A DNA stretch of 44,649 bases from Mesorhizobium sp. M7A.F.Ca.US.008.03.1.1 (GTDB lineage: Bacteria; Pseudomonadota; Alphaproteobacteria; Rhizobiales; Rhizobiaceae). Below are positions 1-6,536 of the stretch, piece by piece. Within the stretch, counting starts at the first letter, position 1. Each line of letters starts with the position of its first letter. Where the stretch lies: the NCBI RefSeq assembly GCF_003997495.1, contig NZ_RZRU01000034.1:1-44649 (forward strand). The letters run 5' to 3'. Both the position numbers and the translations under genes were made by a program. A model generated the notes under the pieces. It was not told where the DNA came from, did not search any database, and saw nothing but the letters and a program-made list of their open reading frames with translations.

Positions 1-42
1 GCTCTTTGACGTATCCAGGCCAATGCGAATAAGATTTTCCAC
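1..42 (-). CDS. IS110-family transposase, N-terminal fragment (cut by window edge)
   Basis: Only the first 14 codons are visible, read leftward from a GTG at 42. They encode a peptide ending RIGLDTSKS. The short hydrophobic strand followed by LDTSK matches, from memory, the start of IS110/IS1111 transposases, in which this aspartate is the first acidic residue of the DEDD catalytic domain. A GGGAG ribosome site lies seven bases upstream of the GTG. The rest of the gene is outside the window, so intactness cannot be judged. A different DEDD recombinase is possible but less likely. Confidence 0.65.
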   Translation of the reverse strand, partial: MENLIRIGLDTSKS

Positions 43-200
43 GGACGGTCTCCCTTGTTTGAGATCTGCAACGACCTCATTCTGGCACATCACGATGCCG
101 TCGGGGGCCGTCCACCCCAACACGTACCCAAAAGTACGCTCCGCTCCGGTTCTCGGAAACCACCGCTTTCGACTCGGCCTGACCTGAATCTCAACACACC
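1..200 (-). mobile_element. Left part of a probable IS110-type element
   Basis: The transposase start at 42 and the non-coding stretch after it, up to the stop codon of the HAD gene at 201, are read as the upstream end of an insertion sequence. IS110-type elements usually lack clear terminal inverted repeats and I see none here, so the outer boundary is not defined by the sequence. The limit of 200 is the most generous reading. Confidence 0.45.
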
Positions 201-866
201 CTAGGCAGCGTTGCGCTGTGGCTCGAGCGCGATCCAGCCACGCTCGTCGACGGTGATGCCGACCATGTCGTAGCCTGCGATCGCGGCATGTTGCGTTGGC
301 AAGGGGTGCTTGTGCGTGGCGCTGATGACCATGACCGCCGCGCCCGCCGCTTCGGCTGCCGCGATGCCAGCCGGAGCATCCTCGAAGACGAGGCAATCGC
401 GCGCGTCGAAGCCGAGCCGTTCCGCGCCAAGCCGGAAGCAATCGGGCGCCGGCTTGCCGCGGGAGACATCTTCCGCCGCGACGATGACGGCCGGGACGGG
501 GATGCCGGCGGCCTTCATGCGCAACAGCGCAAGCTCACGTGGGGCGGACGTTACGATCGCCCAGCGTTCGGGCGGCAGCGACTCGAGAAATGCCACGGCG
601 CCGGCGATCTGGATAATACCGTCGAGATCAGCCGTCTCGGCCTTCAGCAGCAGATCAGCCTCGTGTGCCGGGTCAACGCCCGGCAGCGCCAGGCCGGTGA
701 TGGTCTCGATCGCGCGCACGCCATGGATCGTCGGCAGGAAGGCGGAGACGTCGAGGCCCTGGCGGCGTGCCCAATCGCTCCACACCCGTTCCGCGGAGGC
801 GATGGAATTGATGAGCGTGCCATCCATGTCGAAGAGGAAGGCCGCGAAGTTTCTGCCTGAATACAT
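201..866 (-). CDS. HAD-superfamily sugar-phosphatase-like hydrolase
   Basis: A 221-residue HAD phosphatase of the beta-phosphoglucomutase / sugar-phosphatase type. Motif I is FLFDMDGTL with the nucleophile Asp13 and acid/base Asp15. Motif II is the Ser of VTSAPREL, motif III the Lys of GKPAPDCF, and motif IV the Glu-Asp of VFEDAPAG. The helical cap lies between motifs I and II (about residues 20-85), as in subclass I. The ATG at 866 has AAGGA five bases upstream. The likely reaction is dephosphorylation of a small sugar phosphate in the cytoplasm; the substrate cannot be read from sequence. It stands alone, with the IS110 fragment downstream and a divergent transglutaminase-like gene upstream. 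Confidence 0.88.
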   Translation of the reverse strand: MYSGRNFAAFLFDMDGTLINSIASAERVWSDWARRQGLDVSAFLPTIHGVRAIETITGLALPGVDPAHEADLLLKAETADLDGIIQIAGAVAFLESLPPERWAIVTSAPRELALLRMKAAGIPVPAVIVAAEDVSRGKPAPDCFRLGAERLGFDARDCLVFEDAPAGIAAAEAAGAAVMVISATHKHPLPTQHAAIAGYDMVGITVDERGWIALEPQRNAA

Positions 867-1035
867 GATTTTCCTTGAGTCCGAGAGGCGCTGGTGGGGT
901 TTGCCGAACCTAACGTCTCGACCGGGTCAGGGGAAGACACGGGGCGGGCTTTTCGATCGGCCCAGGGAACCACGGTATCCTGCGGGCGTTTGGGAAAGAC
1001 TGCTTCTCACAACAACCATCGACGGGGGACCAACG

Positions 1036-1905
1036 ATGCTGATCCGGCTCGGCTACGAAATCGCCATTGAATGCGTAGCCGCTACGCCGGTGATTTCAGT
1101 GCTTGAGATCCATCGGGACAGGCAGGCCGACATCAAGCGGCAAACGCGGGTGCTGACCTCGCCCGCGGTCCCGACAAGGCTGTACCACGATCTGCATGGC
1201 AATGCCTGCCGACGCTTCACAGCGCCCGCCGGTGGTTTTCGCATCCTGTATGACGCGGTCGTCGAGGACGGCGGCGAGACGGACGAGGTCAACACGCTGG
1301 CCAGGGAAGTGCCGGTGGTGGACCTGCCGGACGAGGTTCTCGGTTATCTCCTGGGTAGCCGTTATTGCGAGACGGATCATCTGAGCAGCCTGGCCTGGCA
1401 GCTCTTCGGTGACATCCCGTCCGGCTGGGCGCGCGTGCAGGCGATCGTCGACTATGTCCACAATCGGCTGTCGTTCGGCTATGGCTATGCGCGCTCGACC
1501 CGCACCGCGGCTCAGGCGCATGAGGAGCGCGTCGGGGTCTGCCGCGACTTCGCCCATCTGGCGATCACGCTTTGCCGCTGCATGAATATTCCGGCACGCT
1601 ATGTGAACGGCTATCTCGGCGATATCGGCGTGCCAGCCGATCCGGCGCCGATGGACTTCTCGGCGTGGCTGGAAGTGTTCCTCGACGGCAAATGGTACAC
1701 GTTCGATCCTCGCCACAACACGCCGAGAATCGGCCGTGTCGTCGTCGCCCGCGGCCGCGACGCCACCGACGTGCCGCTGCTGCACAGTTTCGGCCCCCAC
1801 CGGCTCAGCCTGTTCAAGGTGTGGACCTATGAACAGGAAGGCAATCTGTTCAACCCGCCCTACCACGGTATCGACAGGACCGTCAGCGCACAGATGCTGG
1901 CATAG
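1036..1905 (+). CDS. Transglutaminase-like cysteine protease family protein
   Basis: A 289-residue protein. The start is the ATG at 1036; the frame is open further upstream, but that part overlaps the HAD gene on the other strand. The N-terminal 100 residues resemble the beta-rich domain that precedes the transglutaminase core in bacterial members. The core carries the nucleophile motif GVCRDFAHL (Cys169) and a conserved Asp (about residue 224) in WYTFDPRHNTPR. The position where the catalytic His is usually found (HAW) reads SAW, with Ser209. From memory, several rhizobial relatives share this change, so the protein may use another residue or be non-catalytic. Such proteins are thought to be proteases or amidases; the substrate is unknown. 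It is monocistronic. Confidence 0.85.
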   Translation: MLIRLGYEIAIECVAATPVISVLEIHRDRQADIKRQTRVLTSPAVPTRLYHDLHGNACRRFTAPAGGFRILYDAVVEDGGETDEVNTLAREVPVVDLPDEVLGYLLGSRYCETDHLSSLAWQLFGDIPSGWARVQAIVDYVHNRLSFGYGYARSTRTAAQAHEERVGVCRDFAHLAITLCRCMNIPARYVNGYLGDIGVPADPAPMDFSAWLEVFLDGKWYTFDPRHNTPRIGRVVVARGRDATDVPLLHSFGPHRLSLFKVWTYEQEGNLFNPPYHGIDRTVSAQMLA

Positions 1906-2048
1906 TCGCGATGCCTACCGACGCAACAGCGTGGTAACGAGGTTCTCTCCAGGCGCAACTTCCGGGACACATGGTCCGCTTCGGCACAGTGAGCTTGTGC
2001 CGCAACAGGACGTCGTCGACGGCATCGCGATGCCTCGGGCCAGATCAT

Positions 2049-2106
2049 GGTAAGCGCCCGGTAAACGCCAGCACCACGGCGCGTTCCCGTTTACCAGCCG
2101 TTTACC
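2049..2106. promoter_or_regulatory. Symmetric array of four octamers upstream of the TadG-like gene
   Basis: The 339-bp gap between 1906 and 2244 has no gene. Inside it GGTAAGCG (2049-2056) and GGTAAACG (2060-2067) are followed on the opposite strand by CGTTTACC (2088-2095) and CGTTTACC (2099-2106). Each like-oriented pair is spaced 11 bp start to start, about one helical turn, and the whole array is symmetric about 2077/2078. This is what a dimeric or tetrameric regulator site would look like. The regulator is unknown. A separate perfect 6-3-6 palindrome (CTTGCC/GGCAAG) lies at 2140-2154. Confidence 0.5.
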
Positions 2107-2244
2107 TTTGTGGGTTCCAAAATTTAACAAAAACAATGACTTGCCGCTGGCAAGCTAGCGCCCCGCCAGGCTAGGCGCCATCCGGCGGGAATCCTGCATT
2201 GCCCTGTCCGCGGCGACGAGGCCGAGGCGAGTGGAGGCTGTAGG

Positions 2245-3606
2245 ATGCGGAATTACGGGGGTCTTGTTCACGCGGTCGGCGGGTTCGCCAGGGATCGCGG
2301 TGGAAATTTCGCAGTCCTGTTCGGCTTTACCGCCTCGGTCTTGGCGCTGGCAGCGGGCTTTTCGGTCAACGTATCGCAGCTCTACAATGCCAAATCGAGC
2401 CTCCAAGGCGTGGTCGACGCTGCGGTCACGTCGACGGCACGCGATCTGACGACCGGCGCCATCAAGGAAGCCGATGCCGACAATTCGGTGAAGGCCTTTC
2501 TCGGCGCTAACGATACCGCCGGAATTCTACAAGCTGGCCAGGTCGTCCTTGACCGCCTGATCGTCGACAAGACCGCCAAGACGGTCCAAGTGGATGCCCA
2601 TGTCGATGTTGCCTTGTTCTTCCCGGTTTTTGGCATGAGCGATACGAGACGGGTCGCTGCTACGACGACATCGCTTTATTCGGACAAGACTATCGAAGTC
2701 GCGATGATGCTGGATGTGACCGGATCCATGGCCGGCCAGAAAATCAAGGACCTGAGGACCGCCGCGGCCAATGCGGTGGACAGCTTCCTGGGCGGCCAGG
2801 ATCCGAGCAAGCCACGGGTCCGCGTTTCGATCGTGCCCTATGCCAACTCGGTCAATGCCGGTCAGCTTGCGGCCAGCAGCGTTTACGTCGAAACCAACGC
2901 CAGCGAGCGCAAGCAGGCGCCTGGTAACACAAGCGCTCAGCCTGCTTCGGCATCGCCGCGCCCGGACAATTGCGCCACCGAACGCAAGGGCGCCGATCAA
3001 TATTCCGACGCGGGTCCTGATTCCAGCATGGTCAATCGCGACTATCTGTTGTCGGGCTTTGCCGCGAACACACGGACCGCCGCTTGCCCAGTCGCAGCGC
3101 TCGTGCCTTTGACGGCCGACGCCGCCACGCTCAAGAATGTCATCAAGGATCTTGTCGCTTCGGGCGGCACGGCCGGGCATATCGGTGTACAATGGACCTG
3201 GTACATGCTCTCGGAAAGCTGGGGCAGCGTGCTCAATGCTTCGCAGCGACCAGCCAAGGCCGATCCAAAGAAAGTTGGCAAGTACGCGATCCTTATGACG
3301 GACGGCGAGTTCAACCTGTCCTATTTCGATGCGAGCAACGTCAACGGGGTTTATAATGATGCGGGCAAGGAAACGACCCGCACGGCGGCGACAAAACTCT
3401 GCGCCGCCATGCGCGACAAAGGCATAGAGATATTCACGATCGGTTTCAAACTCGACGAGGCCAATGCAGCCACGACACTGCAGACCTGTGCCAGCCCTGA
3501 TACCGGTTCGGTCAAGCACTTCTACCAAGCTGCCAGCGGTATCGAATTGGATGCGGCCTTTCAGACAATCGCCCGCAACATCGAAACCCTAGCACTGACG
3601 AAGTAG
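2245..3606 (+). CDS. TadG-like pilus-assembly / von Willebrand factor A protein
   Basis: A 453-residue protein that starts with a short Arg-containing stretch (FARDRGG) followed by one hydrophobic segment, about residues 20-45 (NFAVLFGFTASVLALAAGF). This is the TadE/TadG-like signature of pseudopilin-related proteins. After about 100 residues comes a VWA domain beginning EVAMMLDVTGSM, with a MIDAS motif formed by Asp157, Thr159 and Ser161. The VWA domain is interrupted by a Gly/Ala/Ser-rich insert with Cys residues (about 215-260). The C-terminus returns to VWA features, with ILMTDGEFN and IFTIGF. TadG proteins are anchored in the envelope and are linked to Flp/Tad pilus export. No other tad gene is nearby, so this is a stand-alone copy. 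Confidence 0.85.
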   Translation: MRNYGGLVHAVGGFARDRGGNFAVLFGFTASVLALAAGFSVNVSQLYNAKSSLQGVVDAAVTSTARDLTTGAIKEADADNSVKAFLGANDTAGILQAGQVVLDRLIVDKTAKTVQVDAHVDVALFFPVFGMSDTRRVAATTTSLYSDKTIEVAMMLDVTGSMAGQKIKDLRTAAANAVDSFLGGQDPSKPRVRVSIVPYANSVNAGQLAASSVYVETNASERKQAPGNTSAQPASASPRPDNCATERKGADQYSDAGPDSSMVNRDYLLSGFAANTRTAACPVAALVPLTADAATLKNVIKDLVASGGTAGHIGVQWTWYMLSESWGSVLNASQRPAKADPKKVGKYAILMTDGEFNLSYFDASNVNGVYNDAGKETTRTAATKLCAAMRDKGIEIFTIGFKLDEANAATTLQTCASPDTGSVKHFYQAASGIELDAAFQTIARNIETLALTK

Positions 3607-3624
3607 GGCTCGATCCAAACGGAA

Positions 3625-3657
3625 AAGGCCGCCGCTTCTTGCGAAGCTGGCGGCCTT
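3625..3657. terminator. Bidirectional hairpin between the TadG-like gene and the tiny ORF
   Basis: AAGGCCGCC (3625-3633) pairs perfectly with GGCGGCCTT (3649-3657). Inside, GCTTC and GAAGC pair around a TTGC tetraloop. On the minus strand the stem runs into CCTTTTCCGTTT, a fair U-tract; on the plus strand the run is weaker. It begins 19 bases after the stop of the plus-strand gene and lies about 70 bases past the stop of the minus-strand tiny ORF, so it could serve both. Confidence 0.7.
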
Positions 3658-3726
3658 CCGTGTTTCCGTCCGTGGCGCGGCCCTATGGCGATAACCTATC
3701 AGGTCAGCCGCCGCGCATCTCGCGCC

Positions 3727-3798
3727 TTAACGGGAAGACTGCTTCCCGAAAGTGCAATCCGCTGAGGCCACGTTCTGGAAAACGAAATCACTCGACAT
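3727..3798 (-). CDS. Candidate 23-residue small protein with exceptional ribosome site
   Basis: A 24-codon frame from ATG (3798) to TAA (3727). The peptide begins MSSDFVFQNV, has a single Cys near the middle and ends GKQSSR. I do not recognise a family and it has no membrane segment. The case for a gene comes from context. Fourteen bases at 3800-3813 are perfectly complementary to the 16S anti-Shine-Dalgarno tail, with AGGAGG seven bases from the ATG. A sigma-32-like promoter lies 40 bases upstream (3838-3864), and a strong hairpin lies downstream (3625-3657). It could instead be a leader peptide or a chance frame in a small RNA. Confidence 0.5.
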   Translation of the reverse strand: MSSDFVFQNVASADCTFGKQSSR

Positions 3799-3799
3799 C

Positions 3800-3813
3800 G
3801 GATCACCTCCTTT
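3800..3813 (-). promoter_or_regulatory. Full-length Shine-Dalgarno sequence
   Basis: AAAGGAGGTGATCC on the minus strand is fully complementary to the 3' tail of 16S rRNA as commonly found in bacteria. Natural ribosome sites rarely exceed six or seven matched bases. It is placed correctly for the ATG at 3798. Confidence 0.75.
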
Positions 3814-3837
3814 CGATTTGTTGAACACATACAGATG

Positions 3838-3864
3838 ATGGGGTCTCGTTTGGGAAATGGCAAG
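3838..3864 (-). promoter_or_regulatory. Sigma-32 (RpoH)-like promoter for the tiny ORF
   Basis: On the minus strand CTTGCC (3864-3859) is followed by 15 bases and then CCCCAT (3843-3838), close to the heat-shock consensus CTTGAA, 13-15 bases, CCCCAT. A start about seven bases further on would give a leader of roughly 30 bases ending in the long ribosome site. Rhizobial RpoH consensus differs somewhat in the -10 region, so this is suggestive only. Confidence 0.4.
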
Positions 3865-3998
3865 GTGCCGTGTCGAGAATTCCGCACGCGGTTTCCCTGG
3901 GTGCCGAATCCCGGTGCACCGAATCCCGTTGCAGTTGACCGATCGAATGGCCACCATCAGTATGGGGAGCGCTAATATTCGATCCGCAGGGAGGGGAT

Positions 3999-5267
3999 AT
4001 GGACGCCGCCGACAGAGCCGCACGGATCGTTCGAACGGTCATCGAGACACTGAAGCCGGGTTTCGCGGTCAGACTGTGGACCGGCGAGCGAATCGGGCCT
4101 GCCATCGGCCCGGTGCTGACGATCAACGATCAAGACATCGTCTGGCAGATGGTCCGCCGGCCCAATTTTTCGACCTTGATCGAGATGTGGATTTCCAAGG
4201 CGGTCGACGTGGAAGACGGATCGCTGTTCGACTTCTACGCCTTGCCTTCGCAAGGCAAACTCAGGACGAAACTCAAGGCTTTGCCGAAGCTTGCGATCCT
4301 GCGCGACCTGCCGGCGGTTCTGTTTTCGCGAAAACAGATGACGGCGAAGACCGACCTTTCCGGGCGCAATCCTTTCGTCAGTGGCTCCAGCCAGGAGGCG
4401 ATCCAGCATCACTACGACATTTCGAACGCCTTCTACCGGCTTTTCCTCGACGAACGCATGGTTTACAGCTGCGGCTACTTCAAGGATTTTGCCAACAGCA
4501 TCGACCAGGCGCAAGCCGACAAGCTCGACCATATCTGCCGCAAGCTCAGGCTGAGGCCGGGCGACCGACTGCTCGATATCGGCTGCGGCTGGGGGGCGAT
4601 GCTGATCCACGCCGCGAAGAATTACAGCGTTGTCGGCCATGGTGTCTCGCTGTCGGAGGCGCAGACCAATCTTGCCCGCGAACGCATCCGCGCCGAGGGT
4701 CTGGAAGACCGCATCACCATCGAGATCAAATCCTATGCCGAACTCACCGGCAGCTTCGACAAGATCTCATCGATCGGCATGTTCGAGCATCTCGGGCTCG
4801 CCAACCACGCCACTTATTTCAAGACCATTCATCGCCTGCTGAAGCCCGGCGGCATTTATCTGCATCACGCCATCACCAGACGCAGCAAGGGCGACATCAA
4901 GAAGACCCTGCGCAAGGGGCCGGAGTACAAGGCGCTACTCAAATACATTTTCCCCGGTGGCGAGCTCGACACGATCGGCATGACGCTCGGCAATCTCGAG
5001 GCGCACGGCTTCCTGGTCTACGACGTGGAGAATCTGCGCGAGCACTACGCCCGCACCTGCAGGCTGTGGGCCGAGCGGCTGCGCGCCCGGTTCGACGAAG
5101 CCATTGCCGAGGTGGGCGAGCCCAAGGCGCGTCTCTGGCTGCTTTACCTGACCGGCTGTTCGGTCACCTTCGAGCGCGCCTCGGCGCAGATTTTCCAGAC
5201 CGTCGTCACCAAACGCGCGCGCGGCCCGAGCGGGCTGCCGCCGACGCGGGCGGATCTGTACCGGTAG
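3999..5267 (+). CDS. cfa: Cyclopropane-fatty-acyl-phospholipid synthase
   Basis: A 422-residue SAM-dependent enzyme that adds a methylene bridge to unsaturated acyl chains of membrane phospholipids. Family landmarks are HHYDISNAFYRLFLDERMVYSCGYF (about 137-161, substrate and bicarbonate site), the SAM loop LLDIGCGWGA (191-200), GMFEHLG, LLKPGGIYLHH and FPGGELDTIG near the C-terminus. The N-terminal 120 residues form the usual lipid-binding domain. The ATG at 3999 is preceded by a purine-rich GGGAGGGG. It is a single gene, convergent with the small lipoprotein downstream. Rhizobia commonly carry more than one cfa paralogue, so the symbol covers function rather than orthology. Confidence 0.92.
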   Translation: MDAADRAARIVRTVIETLKPGFAVRLWTGERIGPAIGPVLTINDQDIVWQMVRRPNFSTLIEMWISKAVDVEDGSLFDFYALPSQGKLRTKLKALPKLAILRDLPAVLFSRKQMTAKTDLSGRNPFVSGSSQEAIQHHYDISNAFYRLFLDERMVYSCGYFKDFANSIDQAQADKLDHICRKLRLRPGDRLLDIGCGWGAMLIHAAKNYSVVGHGVSLSEAQTNLARERIRAEGLEDRITIEIKSYAELTGSFDKISSIGMFEHLGLANHATYFKTIHRLLKPGGIYLHHAITRRSKGDIKKTLRKGPEYKALLKYIFPGGELDTIGMTLGNLEAHGFLVYDVENLREHYARTCRLWAERLRARFDEAIAEVGEPKARLWLLYLTGCSVTFERASAQIFQTVVTKRARGPSGLPPTRADLYR

Positions 5268-5279
5268 TCAACGGAAGCC

Positions 5280-5624
5280 TTAATCCGGGGCCATCTGGCA
5301 ATTTGGGCCAACCCATTTGTTGGCCGAAGTGTCGAGTTCCGCATCCATGTCGGAGGCGCTGCATACCGGATAGCGATCATCGCCACGCCGGGCCATGCTA
5401 AGATCCCGATACTGACGAACAAGTGTTTCGTGATCAGGTGGCTGTTGGCTCTGCTGTTTCAAGGAAAGCTGCAACATGCAATTGGCAAAGGCGTCGGTGC
5501 CCTCGCTAAAGCCAAAGCCGGCGCACTGCGACTTGTTATTTTGACCAGCATTTCCCTGGTCTGTCGTGCAGCCGACCAAGAATCCAACGACCGCCAGGAA
5601 TGGTATAAGGGACACAGTACGCAT
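5280..5624 (-). CDS. Small lipoprotein of unknown function
   Basis: A 114-residue protein. The ATG at 5624 is chosen over one 13 codons upstream because it is preceded by AAGGAAAAG and places the signal peptide at the N-terminus (MRTVSLIPFLAVVGFLVGC). The lipobox LVGC gives lipidated Cys19. The mature part contains CAGFGFSEGTDAFANCM, a Gly-Phe..Gly-Thr..Phe-Ala..Cys pattern that I recognise from many small alphaproteobacterial lipoproteins of unknown role, followed by a Gln-rich helix. It is probably anchored in the inner or outer membrane. It converges on cfa with a 12-base gap. Confidence 0.75.
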   Translation of the reverse strand: MRTVSLIPFLAVVGFLVGCTTDQGNAGQNNKSQCAGFGFSEGTDAFANCMLQLSLKQQSQQPPDHETLVRQYRDLSMARRGDDRYPVCSASDMDAELDTSANKWVGPNCQMAPD

Positions 5625-5792
5625 TTCGACTTTTCCTTGGTCAACTTCAACGTCTTTTGACACTGGAAATTATTGCAACTCGTACCACGTTCCGCAGCCC
5701 GTCCGCATATCGCCGACCCTCGCGTATCAACACCAACGGACCCGCTCTCGGCTTTGTCGCAGTCAAGCTATGGTAATCTTTGTCCACGAAAC

Positions 5793-6536
5793 CTAAACGA
5801 ACCGCATCTCCGCACCGACTTCAACCCGCGCCGGCCTGTCCACCGTGCAGTAGACGCCGAGATTGTGGGCGTTGTGGCGGACCAGATTGCGCAGGATGCC
5901 AGGATCATGGTCGAAGCCATCCTGGGCGATGATGGTGAAGCCGCAGCGCCGGCATGGCTCGGAGATGGTCAGCAGGAGATCGCCGACGGCAAGCTTGCGG
6001 CCGATCCATTCCGTTTCGGGAAACGACCCTTCGATTGCCGCCATGTCGACGACGATGTTGGGGCGGAAGCGGCGCGGGTCGGCGACCCCTTCCGGATGCA
6101 ACGCTTTGAGCCTTGCCAGCGAGGCGGTGGTCAACAGATGGATGGGCGCCTTGCGGTAGCGCTCAGCGGTCAGCGGGCCGGAATAGCTGGGCGCGGCATT
6201 CTCGCGGCGAAACGGCCGGATCGAGGCCTCGAAGCCGAGATAGGCCGACACCGCGCGGTCGCTCTGGATAGTTGGCGCAGCCAGCCAGTTGTCCCCGGGA
6301 ACGGCAATCTCGAGTTCCAGGGTCGGCGACAGCCGGGTGTGGATGCGCGGCACCTTGTGCCATTTCGGGTCGCGGTCAGGTCGCGCGATCTCATTGTCGG
6401 ATGCGTCGACGAGGCCGAACATACGGTCGCCCTCGATGCTGTCGATATCGACCGAGATCGTTTTCCGACGCTCGCCGGCAAGCGAACTCGCCGGATAGCG
6501 CCAAAGCTCACCGACAGTGCCGAGCGCGGCCTGCAT
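5793..6536 (-). CDS. MOSC-domain protein (YcbX/mARC-like)
   Basis: A 247-residue protein with an N-terminal beta-barrel (MOSC_N, about 1-100, beginning GELWRYPASSL) and a MOSC core (about 120-245) with RFRPNIVVD and the conserved Cys pair in SEPCRRCGFT. MOSC proteins handle molybdenum cofactor with a sulfur ligand and include N-hydroxylated-base reductases of the YcbX/mARC group; the exact substrate is not evident. The ATG at 6536 overlaps the stop of acs by one base (TGATG), so translation is probably coupled and the two genes form an operon. The shared transcript may be historical rather than functional. Confidence 0.85.
   Translation of the reverse strand: MQAALGTVGELWRYPASSLAGERRKTISVDIDSIEGDRMFGLVDASDNEIARPDRDPKWHKVPRIHTRLSPTLELEIAVPGDNWLAAPTIQSDRAVSAYLGFEASIRPFRRENAAPSYSGPLTAERYRKAPIHLLTTASLARLKALHPEGVADPRRFRPNIVVDMAAIEGSFPETEWIGRKLAVGDLLLTISEPCRRCGFTIIAQDGFDHDPGILRNLVRHNAHNLGVYCTVDRPARVEVGAEMRFV

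Noticed and set aside
310..1035. N-terminal extension of the transglutaminase-like gene
   Set aside because: The frame is open, but this part is antisense to the HAD hydrolase and lacks family similarity. The ATG at 1036 fits the domain start.
3800..3813. Plus-strand GGATCACCTCCTTT looks like the 3' end of 16S rRNA
   Set aside because: No other rRNA sequence precedes it. It is better explained as a full-length Shine-Dalgarno sequence on the minus strand.
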